Origin: G958295935 sp965224235
GTDB taxonomy: Bacteria > Chloroflexota > Dehalococcoidia > Lucifugimonadales > Lucifugimonadaceae
DNA length: 64,000 nt
Reading direction: 5' to 3'
Assembly (NCBI GenBank): GCA_965224235.1
Contig: CBDCYP010000002.1
Span: 1,612,001 to 1,676,000 of the forward strand
Position numbers and translations under genes: made by a program. The notes below the pieces were generated by a model. It was not told the DNA's origin. It worked only from the letters and a program-made list of their open reading frames with translations, and did not search any database. Positions 1-9,605 of this stretch are shown piece after piece (position 1 is the first letter of the stretch; the number at the start of each line of letters is the position of its first letter).

Positions 1-1
1 C

Positions 2-154
2 GACTACTTGCACTACGAGGCCCTGGTGATCGGGACGCTCGCGGTACCCAACAACATCACCTATAACCCGAACTCCTTCGCCGCATGGCCGATGCCGCGG
101 AGCGTGGGAGAAAGACCTTGGCAGTACCCCGAGTACATCCAACTGCACAAGTGA
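2..154 (+). CDS. C-terminal fragment of an unrecognised protein
   Basis: The window opens inside a reading frame that stops at TGA 152-154. The 50 visible residues (DYLHYEALVIGTLAVP... ending IQLHK) read like ordinary globular protein. The frame is followed at once by a strong bidirectional terminator, which supports this being the true 3' end of a gene. I do not recognise the family. Because the minus-strand genes beyond it look like sugar catabolism, this could be a carbohydrate-active protein, but that rests only on neighbourhood. Confidence 0.5.
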   Translation, partial: DYLHYEALVIGTLAVPNNITYNPNSFAAWPMPRSVGERPWQYPEYIQLHK

Positions 155-196
155 CCAAGTGACGGTCGCTCGAACCAGTTCGAGGCACAAAAATTC

Positions 197-251
197 ACTC
201 CCCCCTCGCGGGAAGGCTGCGACAGGCCTCCTCCGGCGAGGGGGGAGTTTT
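197..251. terminator. Bidirectional intrinsic terminator
   Basis: A perfect 13-bp stem (ACTCCCCCCTCGC 197-209 with its complement 236-248) has a T tract on the right and an A tract (189-193) on the left. It lies between convergent genes ending at 154 (+) and 310 (-), so it can terminate both. Confidence 0.85.
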
Positions 252-309
252 GTAGGCTCGTGAGGCGCCGCCGTGCAGAGGCCCGCAACCCTGGCGGGAG
301 TTTCCTGAG

Positions 310-1839
310 CTAGTCGTCGGCGATGCGGAACGAGTACAGCTCCGCATTCCTCATCCAGAAGCGCAGCTTAACGCACCACGGGACCCCGTTCACCTCTGTC
401 CGGCCCCCCCATGACACCACGTGGTCTACGCTGTCCCCGTTAAAGACATCGCATTCCTCGCGGGTGAACCCGGGCCAGACGTTGTTCCAGTTATCCATCA
501 CCTCGACGGCGACGTGCCCGTCGGCGTTGCACTTGGCGTTGATGATGAGCTTCGAGCCCTCTGAGTAGACGGGCTTGGTTTCGACGTAGCCCTCCCGCAA
601 CCCGGCCTCCAGGGCAACCCACCCATCCACTCGGATCCTGGCCAGCCCCAAGTGCGTCCTGGCCTTGGGATGCCGGCTCGTCTCGGGAACGCCGCGCACC
701 TCCGGATTACCGTAGTAGTCGTGGTGCATTGAGGAGCCGCCATAGTAGATCCAGTGCTCGTCTCCAACTGTCACGAAGGGGCTGGGACACTCGATCATCA
801 GCGAGTCGTAGCTGCCGGGCTCGCCGCGGGGAATCAGGGAGCGGCCAGGCGTCAGGCGTTTCCAGCTCAAGCCGTCGAGGCTGTGGACCAGCTCAAAATG
901 CAGGGTGTTGTCCACCTGGTGGAACACCATTAGAAAGCCCAGATGGTACTCGTCCACCCGCCAGGGCGTCAGGCCATAGTGGCTCTCCTGAATTTCGTCG
1001 TCCGGACCGGGCTCGGAGACTATCACCGGGGCCGACCAGTGAATGCAGTCGTTACTGACCACCCGCGTCACCTTGCGCCTGGGACTGTAGACGCCGTGGG
1101 GTTGGTCGGGGGCGTAGGGCAGGAACCAACTGTCAGTTGCGGGGTTGGGGCTATCCGCGACATGTACGGCGCGGCAGTTCATAACATACTGCCCATCAAT
1201 GGGGTCCCAGGTGAGGATTTCCACGTCGCTGCCGTATTCGGAGATGATGGGGTTGTCCTCGTAGGGAGTCCAGTTTATCCCGTCGGCCGAGAAGGCCAGC
1301 GACAGACCATCGCTGAAAGTCGTCGCCATCGTCGTGCGCTTGGGCACATTCAGGTTGGGCCTCTCGTAACAAAACACGGACTTGAAGCGGCGCGCCGGGT
1401 CGGGCTCGTTGGGGTCTATCAGAAACGAGGCTGAATGGATGCCTCCCTCCCGGGCTCGCCAGACGATGTTTGTCTTGCGGCCGTCTTCGACGATGCCGAC
1501 CTCGGGTTTTACCCAGTTAACGCCGTCCTGAGAGACCGCGTATAGAAACCGCGCGAAGTTGGAGTGGCCTTCGGGCAGATCTTCGTACCAGCACTTGAAC
1601 AACCTGTCTTGCTCGTCGTAGAGCACTGTGTAGCTGGAGGTGCGGAAGTAGGCGAACTTCTCCCAGGGCCGGTCCTGCTCTATCACGGGATTGCCCGCGA
1701 ATTTGGCCGGCTCCCGGACGCTGCGCTTGACGTTCTTGACTACCCCGATGATGTCGTTGTCGAGAAACAACTGCTTCCTATGATCGATCCGCTTGTAGGC
1801 GCTCTCTTTCGAATAGGCGATGAATGCGGGCAGGGTCAT
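310..1839 (-). CDS. Beta-propeller glycoside-hydrolase-like protein
   Basis: A protein of about 509 residues rich in the repeating blade motifs of five-bladed propeller glycosidases (GH32/GH43/GH68-like or DUF-type exo-glycosidases): FLDNDIIGVV, YSxDGxNW-type turns (SQDGVNWVKP, SADGINWTPY, SLDGLSWKRL) and WYEDL. No signal peptide is obvious. I place the start at ATG 1839, which has GGAGGAGA 5 nt upstream; an in-frame TTG at 1854 would add five residues. It precedes two mannonate-dehydratase-like genes on the same strand, suggesting uronate or uronate-containing glycan catabolism. The exact substrate cannot be read from sequence; a sialidase-like or purely binding propeller is possible. Confidence 0.65.
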   Translation of the reverse strand: MTLPAFIAYSKESAYKRIDHRKQLFLDNDIIGVVKNVKRSVREPAKFAGNPVIEQDRPWEKFAYFRTSSYTVLYDEQDRLFKCWYEDLPEGHSNFARFLYAVSQDGVNWVKPEVGIVEDGRKTNIVWRAREGGIHSASFLIDPNEPDPARRFKSVFCYERPNLNVPKRTTMATTFSDGLSLAFSADGINWTPYEDNPIISEYGSDVEILTWDPIDGQYVMNCRAVHVADSPNPATDSWFLPYAPDQPHGVYSPRRKVTRVVSNDCIHWSAPVIVSEPGPDDEIQESHYGLTPWRVDEYHLGFLMVFHQVDNTLHFELVHSLDGLSWKRLTPGRSLIPRGEPGSYDSLMIECPSPFVTVGDEHWIYYGGSSMHHDYYGNPEVRGVPETSRHPKARTHLGLARIRVDGWVALEAGLREGYVETKPVYSEGSKLIINAKCNADGHVAVEVMDNWNNVWPGFTREECDVFNGDSVDHVVSWGGRTEVNGVPWCVKLRFWMRNAELYSFRIADD

Positions 1840-1928
1840 ACCGCTCTCCTCCAAAGCACACTAGCGCAGACGCGGCGGGGCGTTGCCGAAGGCCGACGAC
1901 CAGGCGATGCCGCGCCCAAGTCCTGTGA

Positions 1929-2912
1929 TCAGGGCAGGTGATTCACGGCTTGTATGAGCGCCTGGATGTATCCGAAGGAGTAGCTCATCGCCACGTCCTG
2001 GGGCGCCGGGCCCGAGATCTGGGGCACGTGATCGGGCATTAGCATGTACTTGTAGCCCACCTCTTTGTAGACGCGCGCTGCTTCATACATGTCTACATCG
2101 CCTTCATCTGGGAAGGTCTCCACAAAATCCAGGAAACCTCCCTTGATGTTGCGAAAGTGAACGTTGAATATCTTGTCGCGGCTGCCAAAGTAGCGGATGA
2201 CGTCGTAGATCTCCTCGCCCGGTTTCTCCAACATCTCGGACACGGTGCCCTGGCAGAAGTTCAATCCGTGGTAGTCGCTGGGCGCGATTTCGACGAAACG
2301 CTTGATCCCTTCAACGCTGCCCATTACCCTGTCGATGCCTCGATAACCTTGGGGGCTTGCAACGCCTGGGTCGTGGGGATGACACGCCAACCTGACCCGG
2401 TATTCCTCGGCGACCGGAATCACCCTCTCCAGGAAATAGCTGATGCGTTCCCAAGTCGTGTCTGCGTCGACCACCCCCGCCTCAGTCAACGGGGCATTCT
2501 GGTCCGCCTCCGCGAAAACGAAGGAACTGTTACTGGAGCCGCCCCGTCCCTTGCGGTCCTCGGTGCGGAATACCCCGAGGTAGCTCATGTAATACTTCAT
2601 GGCCGGGATGCCCGCTGCCGCGGTCGACCGGATAACTTCACAGATGCGCTCTATCTCCCGGTCGCGCTCCGGACTCTTGCCAAGCATTATGTTCGGGTAC
2701 TCATCCCCTTTGGCAATCCCAATGTGACACAGGGGTATCATGTCAAGGCCGAGGCCGAATGACTCGATCTTCTCCCTGTGCCTGATCAACTGCTCGGTTG
2801 TCCATTCCGCAGATGGCCCCCCGGGGTCAGCACATACGTGCTCCAGTCCGAGTTGCACCAGGGCCCTATACTGTTCGTCCGAACGGGGGTCGTGTTGCGT
2901 GCCGACGTGCAT
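1929..2912 (-). CDS. Mannonate-dehydratase-like TIM-barrel enzyme (copy 1)
   Basis: A 327-residue protein resembling D-mannonate dehydratase (UxuA family) and related sugar-phosphate isomerase/epimerase-like TIM barrels. UxuA-type motifs are visible: CHPHDP around residue 175, LNFCQGT, FNVHFRNIKGG and the C-terminal MPDHVPQISG, which in the family supply metal ligands and active-site residues. The known family reaction is D-mannonate to 2-keto-3-deoxygluconate, a cytoplasmic step of glucuronate breakdown. It is shorter than E. coli UxuA (about 390), so the substrate may differ. A close duplicate lies at 4019-5002, with the remains of an oxidoreductase gene between them. Confidence 0.75.
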   Translation of the reverse strand: MHVGTQHDPRSDEQYRALVQLGLEHVCADPGGPSAEWTTEQLIRHREKIESFGLGLDMIPLCHIGIAKGDEYPNIMLGKSPERDREIERICEVIRSTAAAGIPAMKYYMSYLGVFRTEDRKGRGGSSNSSFVFAEADQNAPLTEAGVVDADTTWERISYFLERVIPVAEEYRVRLACHPHDPGVASPQGYRGIDRVMGSVEGIKRFVEIAPSDYHGLNFCQGTVSEMLEKPGEEIYDVIRYFGSRDKIFNVHFRNIKGGFLDFVETFPDEGDVDMYEAARVYKEVGYKYMLMPDHVPQISGPAPQDVAMSYSFGYIQALIQAVNHLP

Positions 2913-3066
2913 GCGAATATTCCTTTCTTATATGGTGCGGACAGTTTATGTGAGTGCCCGCCCAACCGTCAAAAGATGATCGCCTCCGCCTACGGGCGGC
3001 GGCGGGCCGGCCTTACACGCAAGGCCTGTTCAGGCCAGGTACCCGGCCGGCAAGCCCGGAGGCCGC

Positions 3067-3910
3067 CTACCACTCCCTCGAATCGGGGACGTCCAACCAA
3101 CGGCCGCCTTCACGTATCGACTGCTGGCTCATCAGGCCGGGAAGTGTCATGTCCATCGCCTCGTGGACTCCGATCGGTGGCTCGGAGCCGCCGCGAATTG
3201 CCGCGACGAAGTCCATCACCTGCAGCATGTCGCCCCCTCCGTGTCCCACGCCCTCGGCCATCTGTCCAAACTCCTGCCACAGTGGAGGCGTGAACCTCTC
3301 GGCCAGGTCCTCCAGGTTCATCCAGGAGTTCGAATCCGGGTCGCATGACCGCAACCAGACCCTATTCTTCTCTCCATGTGCGCGGGCCGATTCGTAGCAG
3401 CCGTCTACGCCTTGGAGCTGGTAGTTCGTCGACGCGAGGGGCCGGTCAGAGATCATGTCCACCCGTATCTTGACCAGGCCGCCGGAAGCCATCTTGCACA
3501 GCATCACGCACGAGGCCTGGTTCTCGTACGAGTCCCCTCGTGGGTCGACGTGGTTGTAGCCGCTGCCGGCGCAGCTGACGCTGGTCACCCGGTCGCCGGA
3601 CATCCACTGCAGGATTGGCCCGAGGCTGTGCGTCCCATAGGTAATACCGTCGATGCCCGTCTGCCAGCGGCGACGCCACTTCGTCACCTCGTTGAGCGGC
3701 TTCAACTCGTGGATGTACTCGCCCTCGGCGTAGTAGGGTTTGCCAAACACCCCCTCGTTGACCATTTGTTTCACTATCTGGTTCGGGCGCATGTAGCAGT
3801 AGTTCTCCGCCATCATGTAGATGGCCGAACTCCGCTTGCATGCCTCCACAATCCACCGCCGCGGCCACCCGCCCCGACAATGCCCAAGTTGATTTTCTGC
3901 GCCGCGGCCA
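3067..3910 (-). pseudogene. Gfo/Idh/MocA oxidoreductase with NAD domain deleted
   Basis: The C-terminal part is a clear GFO_IDH_MocA domain (EGEYIHELKPLN, YGTHSLGPILQWM, GGDMLQVMDFVAAIRGG, GVHEAMDMTLPGL). The N-terminal Rossmann domain is nearly absent. Around 3852-3905, in another frame, QKINLGIVGAGGRGG gives the expected first beta strand and dinucleotide-binding loop, and the sequence then jumps to IVEACKRSSAIYMM, which in intact enzymes lies about 100 residues further on. So roughly 300 bp have been lost and the frame shifted. It cannot bind NAD(P) as it stands and probably once acted with the adjacent dehydratases. Confidence 0.75.
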
Positions 3911-4018
3911 ACTACTCTCCTCCGGTCAAGGGGCCGATTCAAAGCCGGTTGGCAGACCCGTCGTACATCGAAGTACCGACAAGGAAGCAGCCGGCGATGC
4001 CGCGCCCGGGACCTGCGC

Positions 4019-5002
4019 TCAGGGCAGGTGATCCATGGCTTGTATGAGCGCCTGGATGTATCCGAAGGAGTAGCTCATCGCCACGTCCTGGGGCGCCGGG
4101 CCCGAGATCTGAGGCACGTGATCGGGCATCAGCATGTACTTATAGCCCACCTCTTTGTAGACGCGCATGGCTTCATACATGTCTACATCGCCTTCATCGG
4201 GGAAGGTCTCCATAAAATCCAGGAAACCTCCCCTGATGTTGCGAAAGTGAACGTTGAATATCTTGTCGCGGCTGCCAAAGTAGCGGATGACGTCGTAGAT
4301 CTCCTCACCCGGTTTCTCCAACATCTCGGACACGGTGCCCTGGCAGAAGTTTAATCCGTGGTAGTCGCTGGGCGCGATTTCGACGAAACGTTTCATCCCT
4401 TCAACGCTGCCCATTACCCTGTCGATGCCGCGATAACCCTGGGGTCTTGGCACGGCTGGGTCGTGGGGATGACACCCCATCCTGACCCGGTATTCCTCGG
4501 CGACCGGAATCACCCTCTCCAGGAAATAGCTGATGCGTTCCCATGCCGTATCTGCGTCGACCACCCCCGCCTCAGTCAACGGGGCATTCTGGTCCACCTC
4601 CGCGAAAACGAAGGAACTGTTACTGGAGCCGCCCCGTCCCTTGCGGTCCTCGGTGCGCAAGCCCCCGAGGTAGCACATGTAGTACGTCATCGCCGGGATG
4701 CCTGCCGCCGCCGCCGACCGAATAACTTCGCAGATGCGCTCTATCTCCCGGTCGCGCTCCGGACTCTTGCCGAGCATTATGTTCCGGTATTCACACCCTT
4801 CTTCAATCCCAATGGAAGTCATGTGAATCATGTCAAGGGTAAGGCCGAATGACTCGATGTTCTCCCTGTGCCTGATCATGTGCTCGGTAGTCCATCCCGC
4901 AGATAGACCCGGAGGACGAACCAATATGTGCTCTACACCGAGTTGCACCAAGGCCCTGTACTGATCATCTGACAGGGGCCCGTGTTGCGTGCCGACGTAC
5001 AT
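4019..5002 (-). CDS. Mannonate-dehydratase-like TIM-barrel enzyme (copy 2)
   Basis: A 327-residue near twin of the gene at 1929-2912, with the same motifs (CHPHDP, FNVHFRNIRGG, MPDHVPQISG). Differences cluster in residues 25-75 (for example HMTSIGIEEGCEY against PLCHIGIAKGDEY), the region that lines the barrel mouth in UxuA-like folds, so the paralogues may differ in substrate. The start is ATG 5002 with GGGAG upstream. Its reading frame is intact. Confidence 0.75.
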   Translation of the reverse strand: MYVGTQHGPLSDDQYRALVQLGVEHILVRPPGLSAGWTTEHMIRHRENIESFGLTLDMIHMTSIGIEEGCEYRNIMLGKSPERDREIERICEVIRSAAAAGIPAMTYYMCYLGGLRTEDRKGRGGSSNSSFVFAEVDQNAPLTEAGVVDADTAWERISYFLERVIPVAEEYRVRMGCHPHDPAVPRPQGYRGIDRVMGSVEGMKRFVEIAPSDYHGLNFCQGTVSEMLEKPGEEIYDVIRYFGSRDKIFNVHFRNIRGGFLDFMETFPDEGDVDMYEAMRVYKEVGYKYMLMPDHVPQISGPAPQDVAMSYSFGYIQALIQAMDHLP

Positions 5003-5341
5003 GCGAATCTCCCTCCTTATATGGTGCGGGCAGTCTACGGTAGTGCCCAGTCAACCGTCAAAAGACGATCTCCGCCGGACTAATTTGTAAGCCGGCGGCT
5101 TTTCCGAATATTGGCCCGGCTCCCTTCTTGCTAATCAACATTGGCTCTGCGCAATGCGGCACGGGAGTTGGAGTATGGAGAAATGCTCCTGGACGGCGGT
5201 TTGACCGCCCAACTGATTTCCAGATGGCCGGGGAATCAACCTGTCCATCCGTAGTCGCATCGCCGGAATCGTATCCGCTCGTCACCCCCGATCTGCTCAG
5301 TAATTCCGCCTATGCGGAAGTGGAAGGCGCCGGCTTTGCTG
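5003..5341. other. Intergenic region, no gene seen
   Basis: The first 70 bp belong to the duplicated upstream region of the dehydratase-like gene. The remainder has open frames on both strands but no recognisable protein, no strong start and no clear terminator. Confidence 0.5.
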
Positions 5342-5990
5342 TCATACTGGACGTCCGCGTTCGACTTTGAAGCCCTTCCTAACCCCTAGTACCCGGTCGC
5401 CCCATGTGGCTATGATGCCGTGCCCGTGCGGCCGTTTCATAGTGACGCCCCACTCCGGTATGTCAATCGGGCGGAGGAAAGGCTGCCCGTATATCTCAGA
5501 CGTCGAGTAGCGGGGCGGTTTCACGGCAGTCATGCCACCAATTAGCGGGAACTTCAACGACCCGGCACAGACCGTCGCATCGGTGCTGAGGTCGGTAATC
5601 CACGCTCCGTACCACTCGCCGTCGTCGTCCAAGCCATCAGGCGCAAGCCGCATCCGGTAGTCGCCCGTGCCCCAGTCGTAGCTTCGTTGGACGCCAATGA
5701 AGTCCCTCTCGTGCCCCGAGGATTCGTACCAGCCATGTTCATCTCCGTCGACTCTCGCGAAAGCCAGGTCGCGTTCGCCCCATCTGTAGAAGATCAGGCC
5801 CTTGCCGCGCCCGCGCCCTTGGGTTGGGTCATTGACGTTTGTCTGCAAGCCGAAGTAGAAGTTGTGATTTGAAATGCTGCCGTAGCAGACCATTAGGTAG
5901 AGTCCGTAGTCGTCCGAGAAGTTGCCGGGGTCGTTGCGGTTGGTGGGGCGCCACCTGTCACACAGGCAAGGCTAATCAGGCATAGGAGTA
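5342..5990 (-). pseudogene. Decayed lipoprotein/hypothetical surface protein
   Basis: A continuous frame from about 5950 to TGA 5342 encodes convincing protein sequence (RWRPTNRNDPGNFSDDYGLY..., YRMRLAPDGLDDDGEWYGAWI, SLKFPLIGG), family unknown. Just upstream, in a different frame, KPIIIALVLLCLISLAC looks like a lipoprotein signal peptide with a Cys, so a frameshift near 5945 separates signal and body. The signal lacks an ATG (ATA AAG instead). I read this as one decayed lipoprotein gene; an alternative is a short intact gene starting at ATG 5893. Confidence 0.45.
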
Positions 5991-6176
5991 CCAGAGCTAT
6001 GATGATCGGCTTTATGGGAGAGCCCCCCTTCCAGGTGTAGGAGTAAGGTCACTCACCACAAGTGAACCCGAGTCCGTCACACGGGCAGGAAGGGGGTACA
6101 ACGTGCCCTTCCCAACTACCTGCTCGGGAGTGATTGGCCCTGCCTCGCCTCGGCTGCGCTTGCCCAAAACCCGTGT

Positions 6177-6362
6177 CTAGCAGGCTGCTGAAAAAGGGTA
6201 AGGCGTACAGACATGGTGGGTGGGGCGTCAAGTAGCCCAACGACATCCGTCATATCATAGTTCGTTCGGAGCTATTGGTGCAGAAAGCGCAATGTGGCGT
6301 CGCTTATCGTCGAGCCGCTTTGAGTCCTGAGTAGACCTCAGAGTTTTTCCGCAGCCTGCTAG
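6177..6362. mobile_element. 186-bp MITE related to the neighbouring IS1182-like element
   Basis: The ends form a near-perfect inverted repeat: left CTAGCAGGCTGCTGAAAAA (6177-6195) and, read from the other strand, right CTAGCAGGCTGCGGAAAAA, with one mismatch in 19. The interior has no coding capacity. The ends match the right terminus of the adjacent IS (CTAGCAGGCTGGCCGAAAA), so a transposase of that family could mobilise it. It shares the CTAG at 6359-6362 with the left end of the IS. Confidence 0.75.
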
Positions 6363-8205
6363 AAGTGCGGACGAAAACCCCTTTGGCGAGGAGCGATTAG
6401 GGTGGTGAAATCTAAGTAGTCAGGATCAACGACCCACTCTGCCCTGCCAGAATGGCGCTCCACCGCGCTGTGGAGATGACGGCAAGAGAGAGAGATCAGC
6501 GGACCGAGAGTCGATTTCGGAGTAGGTTCCGCCCATCCTCCCAACTTTGCCAGCCACCAGTGTCAGATTGGCCACCGTCGCTGCCATCAACAGCTGGAAC
6601 AGCGTCTTGGTACGTCCGAAGTACCGCGCCTGCCTCACTCCAAGCTGTACCAGACGCGCCAACCTGTGCTCCACCACCACCCGCCTCTGACGATACTCTG
6701 CATACCTTTCGCTCTTCTGCAACGCACGAGCCCGCTGAAGCATCGCTTCCTGCGGATGAAGTCTCACCGTCCGACCGCTGCCCTTTCCTGATCCCACACA
6801 CCGCTCTTTTAGCGGGCACGCTCCGCAGACCGCCGCGTCGAACCAGAAGGCTCTCAGTTGGTGGGTGCGACCCGTTCTGTCGGTCTGGGTACCCATCCTG
6901 TACAACTTCCGGGTGGTATGTCCCGCGGGGCAGGTGCAGGTGCCCGACTCCAGGTCTATCTCGAAGTCCTCCTTGGGAAAGCGCTTGCTGTCCGGGCGTC
7001 GGGGCAGCTTGGCTATCAGTGTGCGTCCGGCGTCGGCAAATGCCTGACGTGTACCACCATCGCCGTAGGCCGCGTCTCCAATGATCTCCTCAACCTCAGC
7101 GCCCGTACCCTCCTCGCTGCGCTCCACCAACTCCAGCGCGCCGACGTTATCGGAAGCGTTGCCGGGGAGCACGTCCACAGCCGTGATCACCTGTGAGTCG
7201 GTGTCCACTACCACCGACGCCTTGTGTCCGTCGAACCGCTTGCTGCTGCTCTTGTGCCCATGGCGCATCTCGGGGTCGTGGACCGATACTATACGGCCCC
7301 GGCTCACTCCCTCCTTCAGCCCCACCCCCTCTTCGGTGCGCTCGACGTCCTGAAGCAACAGCTGCCCCAGCAGCTCGGACGCTTCCACCACCCTCTGGCG
7401 CTCAGTGCTGTCCTCGTCCAATAGTCCCTGTGTCCGCCGGGACAACTCCAGCAGCCTGTCGGCGTCGCCCACTATCCTGCACAGAAGAGCTGCGCGAGCC
7501 TTCTTGTCGTCCCAGTCTATGCACGCATCTCCCTTCACGCTGCCGCCAGCATATCTCTCGTATCCCCGGGCTGCCGCCCACTCATCCAAATTGCTCCTCT
7601 CCACCTCCGACAGCGCACGCATCAACTTCACTATCCCATCCGAGAGAAGGTTGTAGGTGTCCTTCACCGCGCCGCGTCCCAGGATGTAGGTCGTGTCCAG
7701 TGCTACCTTCATCCGACGACTCTTCAGGTATCCCGTCTCCCTTGCAAATCGCAGGCTGCGCTCAAACACCTCCCTCACCTTCTCATGCAATATCAGACGC
7801 GCCCGAAACAGCTGAAGCGTACTCTTGGCGAACGGTCTGGCCTCCACCTCTATACCCAGCGCCACCTTCCATCGTATGTCGAAGTCCGCCCTCTGCTTGG
7901 CCTCGGCGTCGCTCACCCTGTCATGTGTCTGAAGCAGCAGTGCGGTCGACAGCAGGCTCGGCGGCACGCTGTCTCTCCCGTTGTCAGCGCAGTACAACTC
8001 GGCGAAATCCTCGTCTTCAAACAGCTGCCCACGCATAGAGGCCAGCAGACCGTAGAAGCTCCCACGACCAACGTGGTCTATGTACAGCCGGTCGGCCTCC
8101 CACAAGCCTCTCTGCTCAGTTCGCTCTCCCAGCATGACCACTCTCCCTCATCGTGGATTGCCAGGAGTATAGACCCCTTCTACCACTTTTCGGCCAGCCT
8201 GCTAG
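6359..8205 (-). mobile_element. IS1182-like insertion sequence, about 1.85 kb
   Basis: One intact transposase gene is bounded by imperfect terminal inverted repeats: left CTAGAAGTGCGGACGAAAA at 6359 and right (other strand) CTAGCAGGCTGGCCGAAAA ending at 8205. Both ends carry CTAG, probably the palindromic target. Size and organisation fit the IS1182 group. The reading frame is intact, so it may still be active. Confidence 0.8.
6426..8135 (-). CDS. IS1182-family DDE transposase
   Basis: A protein of about 569 residues with an N-terminal DUF772-like region (LYCADNGRDSVPPSLLSTALLLQ) and a DDE_Tnp_1 catalytic core. Likely catalytic acidic residues are D in VALDTTYI, D in IIGDAAYGD and E in VVEHRLARL. 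RHGHKSSSKRFDGHK and a Cys cluster (CTCPAGH, CGACPLKERC) are typical of IS1182-group transposases. I prefer ATG 8135, with AGGGAG 7 nt upstream, over the GTG six bases earlier. Confidence 0.9.
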   Translation of the reverse strand: MLGERTEQRGLWEADRLYIDHVGRGSFYGLLASMRGQLFEDEDFAELYCADNGRDSVPPSLLSTALLLQTHDRVSDAEAKQRADFDIRWKVALGIEVEARPFAKSTLQLFRARLILHEKVREVFERSLRFARETGYLKSRRMKVALDTTYILGRGAVKDTYNLLSDGIVKLMRALSEVERSNLDEWAAARGYERYAGGSVKGDACIDWDDKKARAALLCRIVGDADRLLELSRRTQGLLDEDSTERQRVVEASELLGQLLLQDVERTEEGVGLKEGVSRGRIVSVHDPEMRHGHKSSSKRFDGHKASVVVDTDSQVITAVDVLPGNASDNVGALELVERSEEGTGAEVEEIIGDAAYGDGGTRQAFADAGRTLIAKLPRRPDSKRFPKEDFEIDLESGTCTCPAGHTTRKLYRMGTQTDRTGRTHQLRAFWFDAAVCGACPLKERCVGSGKGSGRTVRLHPQEAMLQRARALQKSERYAEYRQRRVVVEHRLARLVQLGVRQARYFGRTKTLFQLLMAATVANLTLVAGKVGRMGGTYSEIDSRSADLSLLPSSPQRGGAPFWQGRVGR

Positions 8206-9033
8206 AGTCTCAATACCGTAGTCCGGCTCGCTTGTGGCGACGGCAATCTTGTTTATCGGGTGGCTGCCTGTTAACTAGTTTACGCACGCCGGGACTACGA
8301 ACCGGCTCAGCCGAGAGGCTTTGAGGACGACAAGGCGGAAGCTTGTCAGGGGTCCGCATGACTCCCTCCCTACAATAGAACCTCCCAGCGAAAAGTTCGC
8401 AGTACAGGACACGCCAGATCCACCACGACCTGAACAAGTTCAAGAACTCTGTACATGATTCTACGACCGGAGTTTCACTCTCCGACCCTATTCGCCCCGA
8501 CCGACTGTTCACCGGTTCCAACCGAAGTCCGGGAAAGCCACCGGAACACCACCCGATACCCCGTGATGTAGCCTTGTCAACCGTCGTTCCGTATGGCCCG
8601 CGGGCTCGTGTTGTACGGGAATCCTCTGGGCGAGGGATGCCGGTCAATCTCTCCCTAACCTCCGGTATATTGCTCGGTATGTTCCTCGGAATGCAGAGGT
8701 CCCTGAGGATTATCAGGACGGCCCTTGGGCCGTGGCGCCTTCGTTTGTGGTTGGTGCTCCGGAATCTCCTGACTAAAATTCGCCGCCAGAGCCGCTGCTG
8801 TGGGCACCCCGGGCAGCCGGGATGTTGAAGGGAAGCCACGAAGGCTCCCGGCGGGAGCCATTTGCCCCACCGGCACTAGCGCTGAATAGTATTCTCTTCG
8901 GTGCAAAGGTCACAGAGCGCCCAGCCACATCTCAAAGATGGTTCTGCCTACCACCCACGCATGCCCATCAGAAGCTGGAATTGCATTTTTTTCGACCAAT
9001 CCAGCCGCGCGGATCACGGGCAGGGGTGAAGGA
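8206..9033. other. 828 bp without a supported gene; contains an IS-like relic
   Basis: Open frames exist on the minus strand (for example 8839-8210) but their composition is not protein-like. The stretch 8380-8430 matches 56241-56290 at the end of IS debris in the same relative orientation, so part of this region is probably transposon debris. The rest I cannot assign. Confidence 0.5.
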
Positions 9034-9444
9034 ATGGCCGCCAAATCGTTCAGGAAGTCCTTGAAGGTTGCTGAATCGCGCAAGGCGGTCACCGAGTCGC
9101 CAGACCATTTCAAAACATCCCGGAAGATCGACGAGATGATGGCGAACCTGGGCGATTGGAGAAGCGAATAGCCGGCCCAAATCCGCAGGCTAATCAACGA
9201 GGTCGACCCCCAGGTGGTCGAAGATTGGAATTGGAGGGGGACTCCCTTCTAGCCGCGCGAGGGGATATACGCCAACGCCAACGCCTTCAAGGAGAAGGTG
9301 AAGGTCGCGTTCTTCCACGGAGCCCAAATCCCGTATCCCAGCAATCTCATCAGCGCTGGCCCGCGCGCGAACAAGTGGCGGGCGATAGGCATCCGCAAGG
9401 GAGACAAAATAGACGAGACCCCTCACTCTTTCCATAGGCCTTGA
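9034..9444 (+). pseudogene. DUF1801 (YdhG-like) gene with two in-frame amber stops
   Basis: Reading from ATG 9034 to TGA 9444 in one frame gives a 136-codon DUF1801-type protein (FKTSRKIDEMMANLGDWR, QIRRLINEVDPQVVEDW, FKEKVKVAFFHGAQI, NKWRAIGIRKGDKIDE), interrupted by TAG at 9169-9171 and a second TAG near 9250 where the family usually has Trp. No frameshift is needed. DUF1801 proteins are small cytoplasmic proteins of poorly known function. Most likely a pseudogene. Confidence 0.7.
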
Positions 9445-9605
9445 TGCAGAACAAAACGCCTCAAGTAGGTGTAGAAGGCTCCAGCATTGTGTTCGCTTAA
9501 TTGGAATAGCGTGCCCAAGAGTTACGCCGCCCCCTCGAACCGACACTCTGAGCATCAGCAGTTTCTCCGGTATTCGACGGTCGCATCAAAGAGTGGAGAA
9601 CCGCT

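Larger units (their letters stand above)
1905..5075 (-). repeat. Direct duplication of a mannonate-dehydratase-like gene with flanks
   Basis: Two direct copies of about 1.09 kb (roughly 1905-2985 and 3993-5075) include the whole gene, about 30 bp downstream (shared GGCGATGCCGCGCCC and CAGGGCAGGTGAT) and about 70 bp upstream (shared TTATATGGTGCGG and AACCGTCAAAAGA). Protein identity is roughly 90 percent by eye. The gutted Gfo/Idh/MocA gene lies between the copies. Confidence 0.85.

Noticed and set aside
8206..8840. Group II intron RNA or coding sequence
   Set aside because: I looked for a domain V hairpin and RT motifs and found neither; only an IS-like relic is supported.
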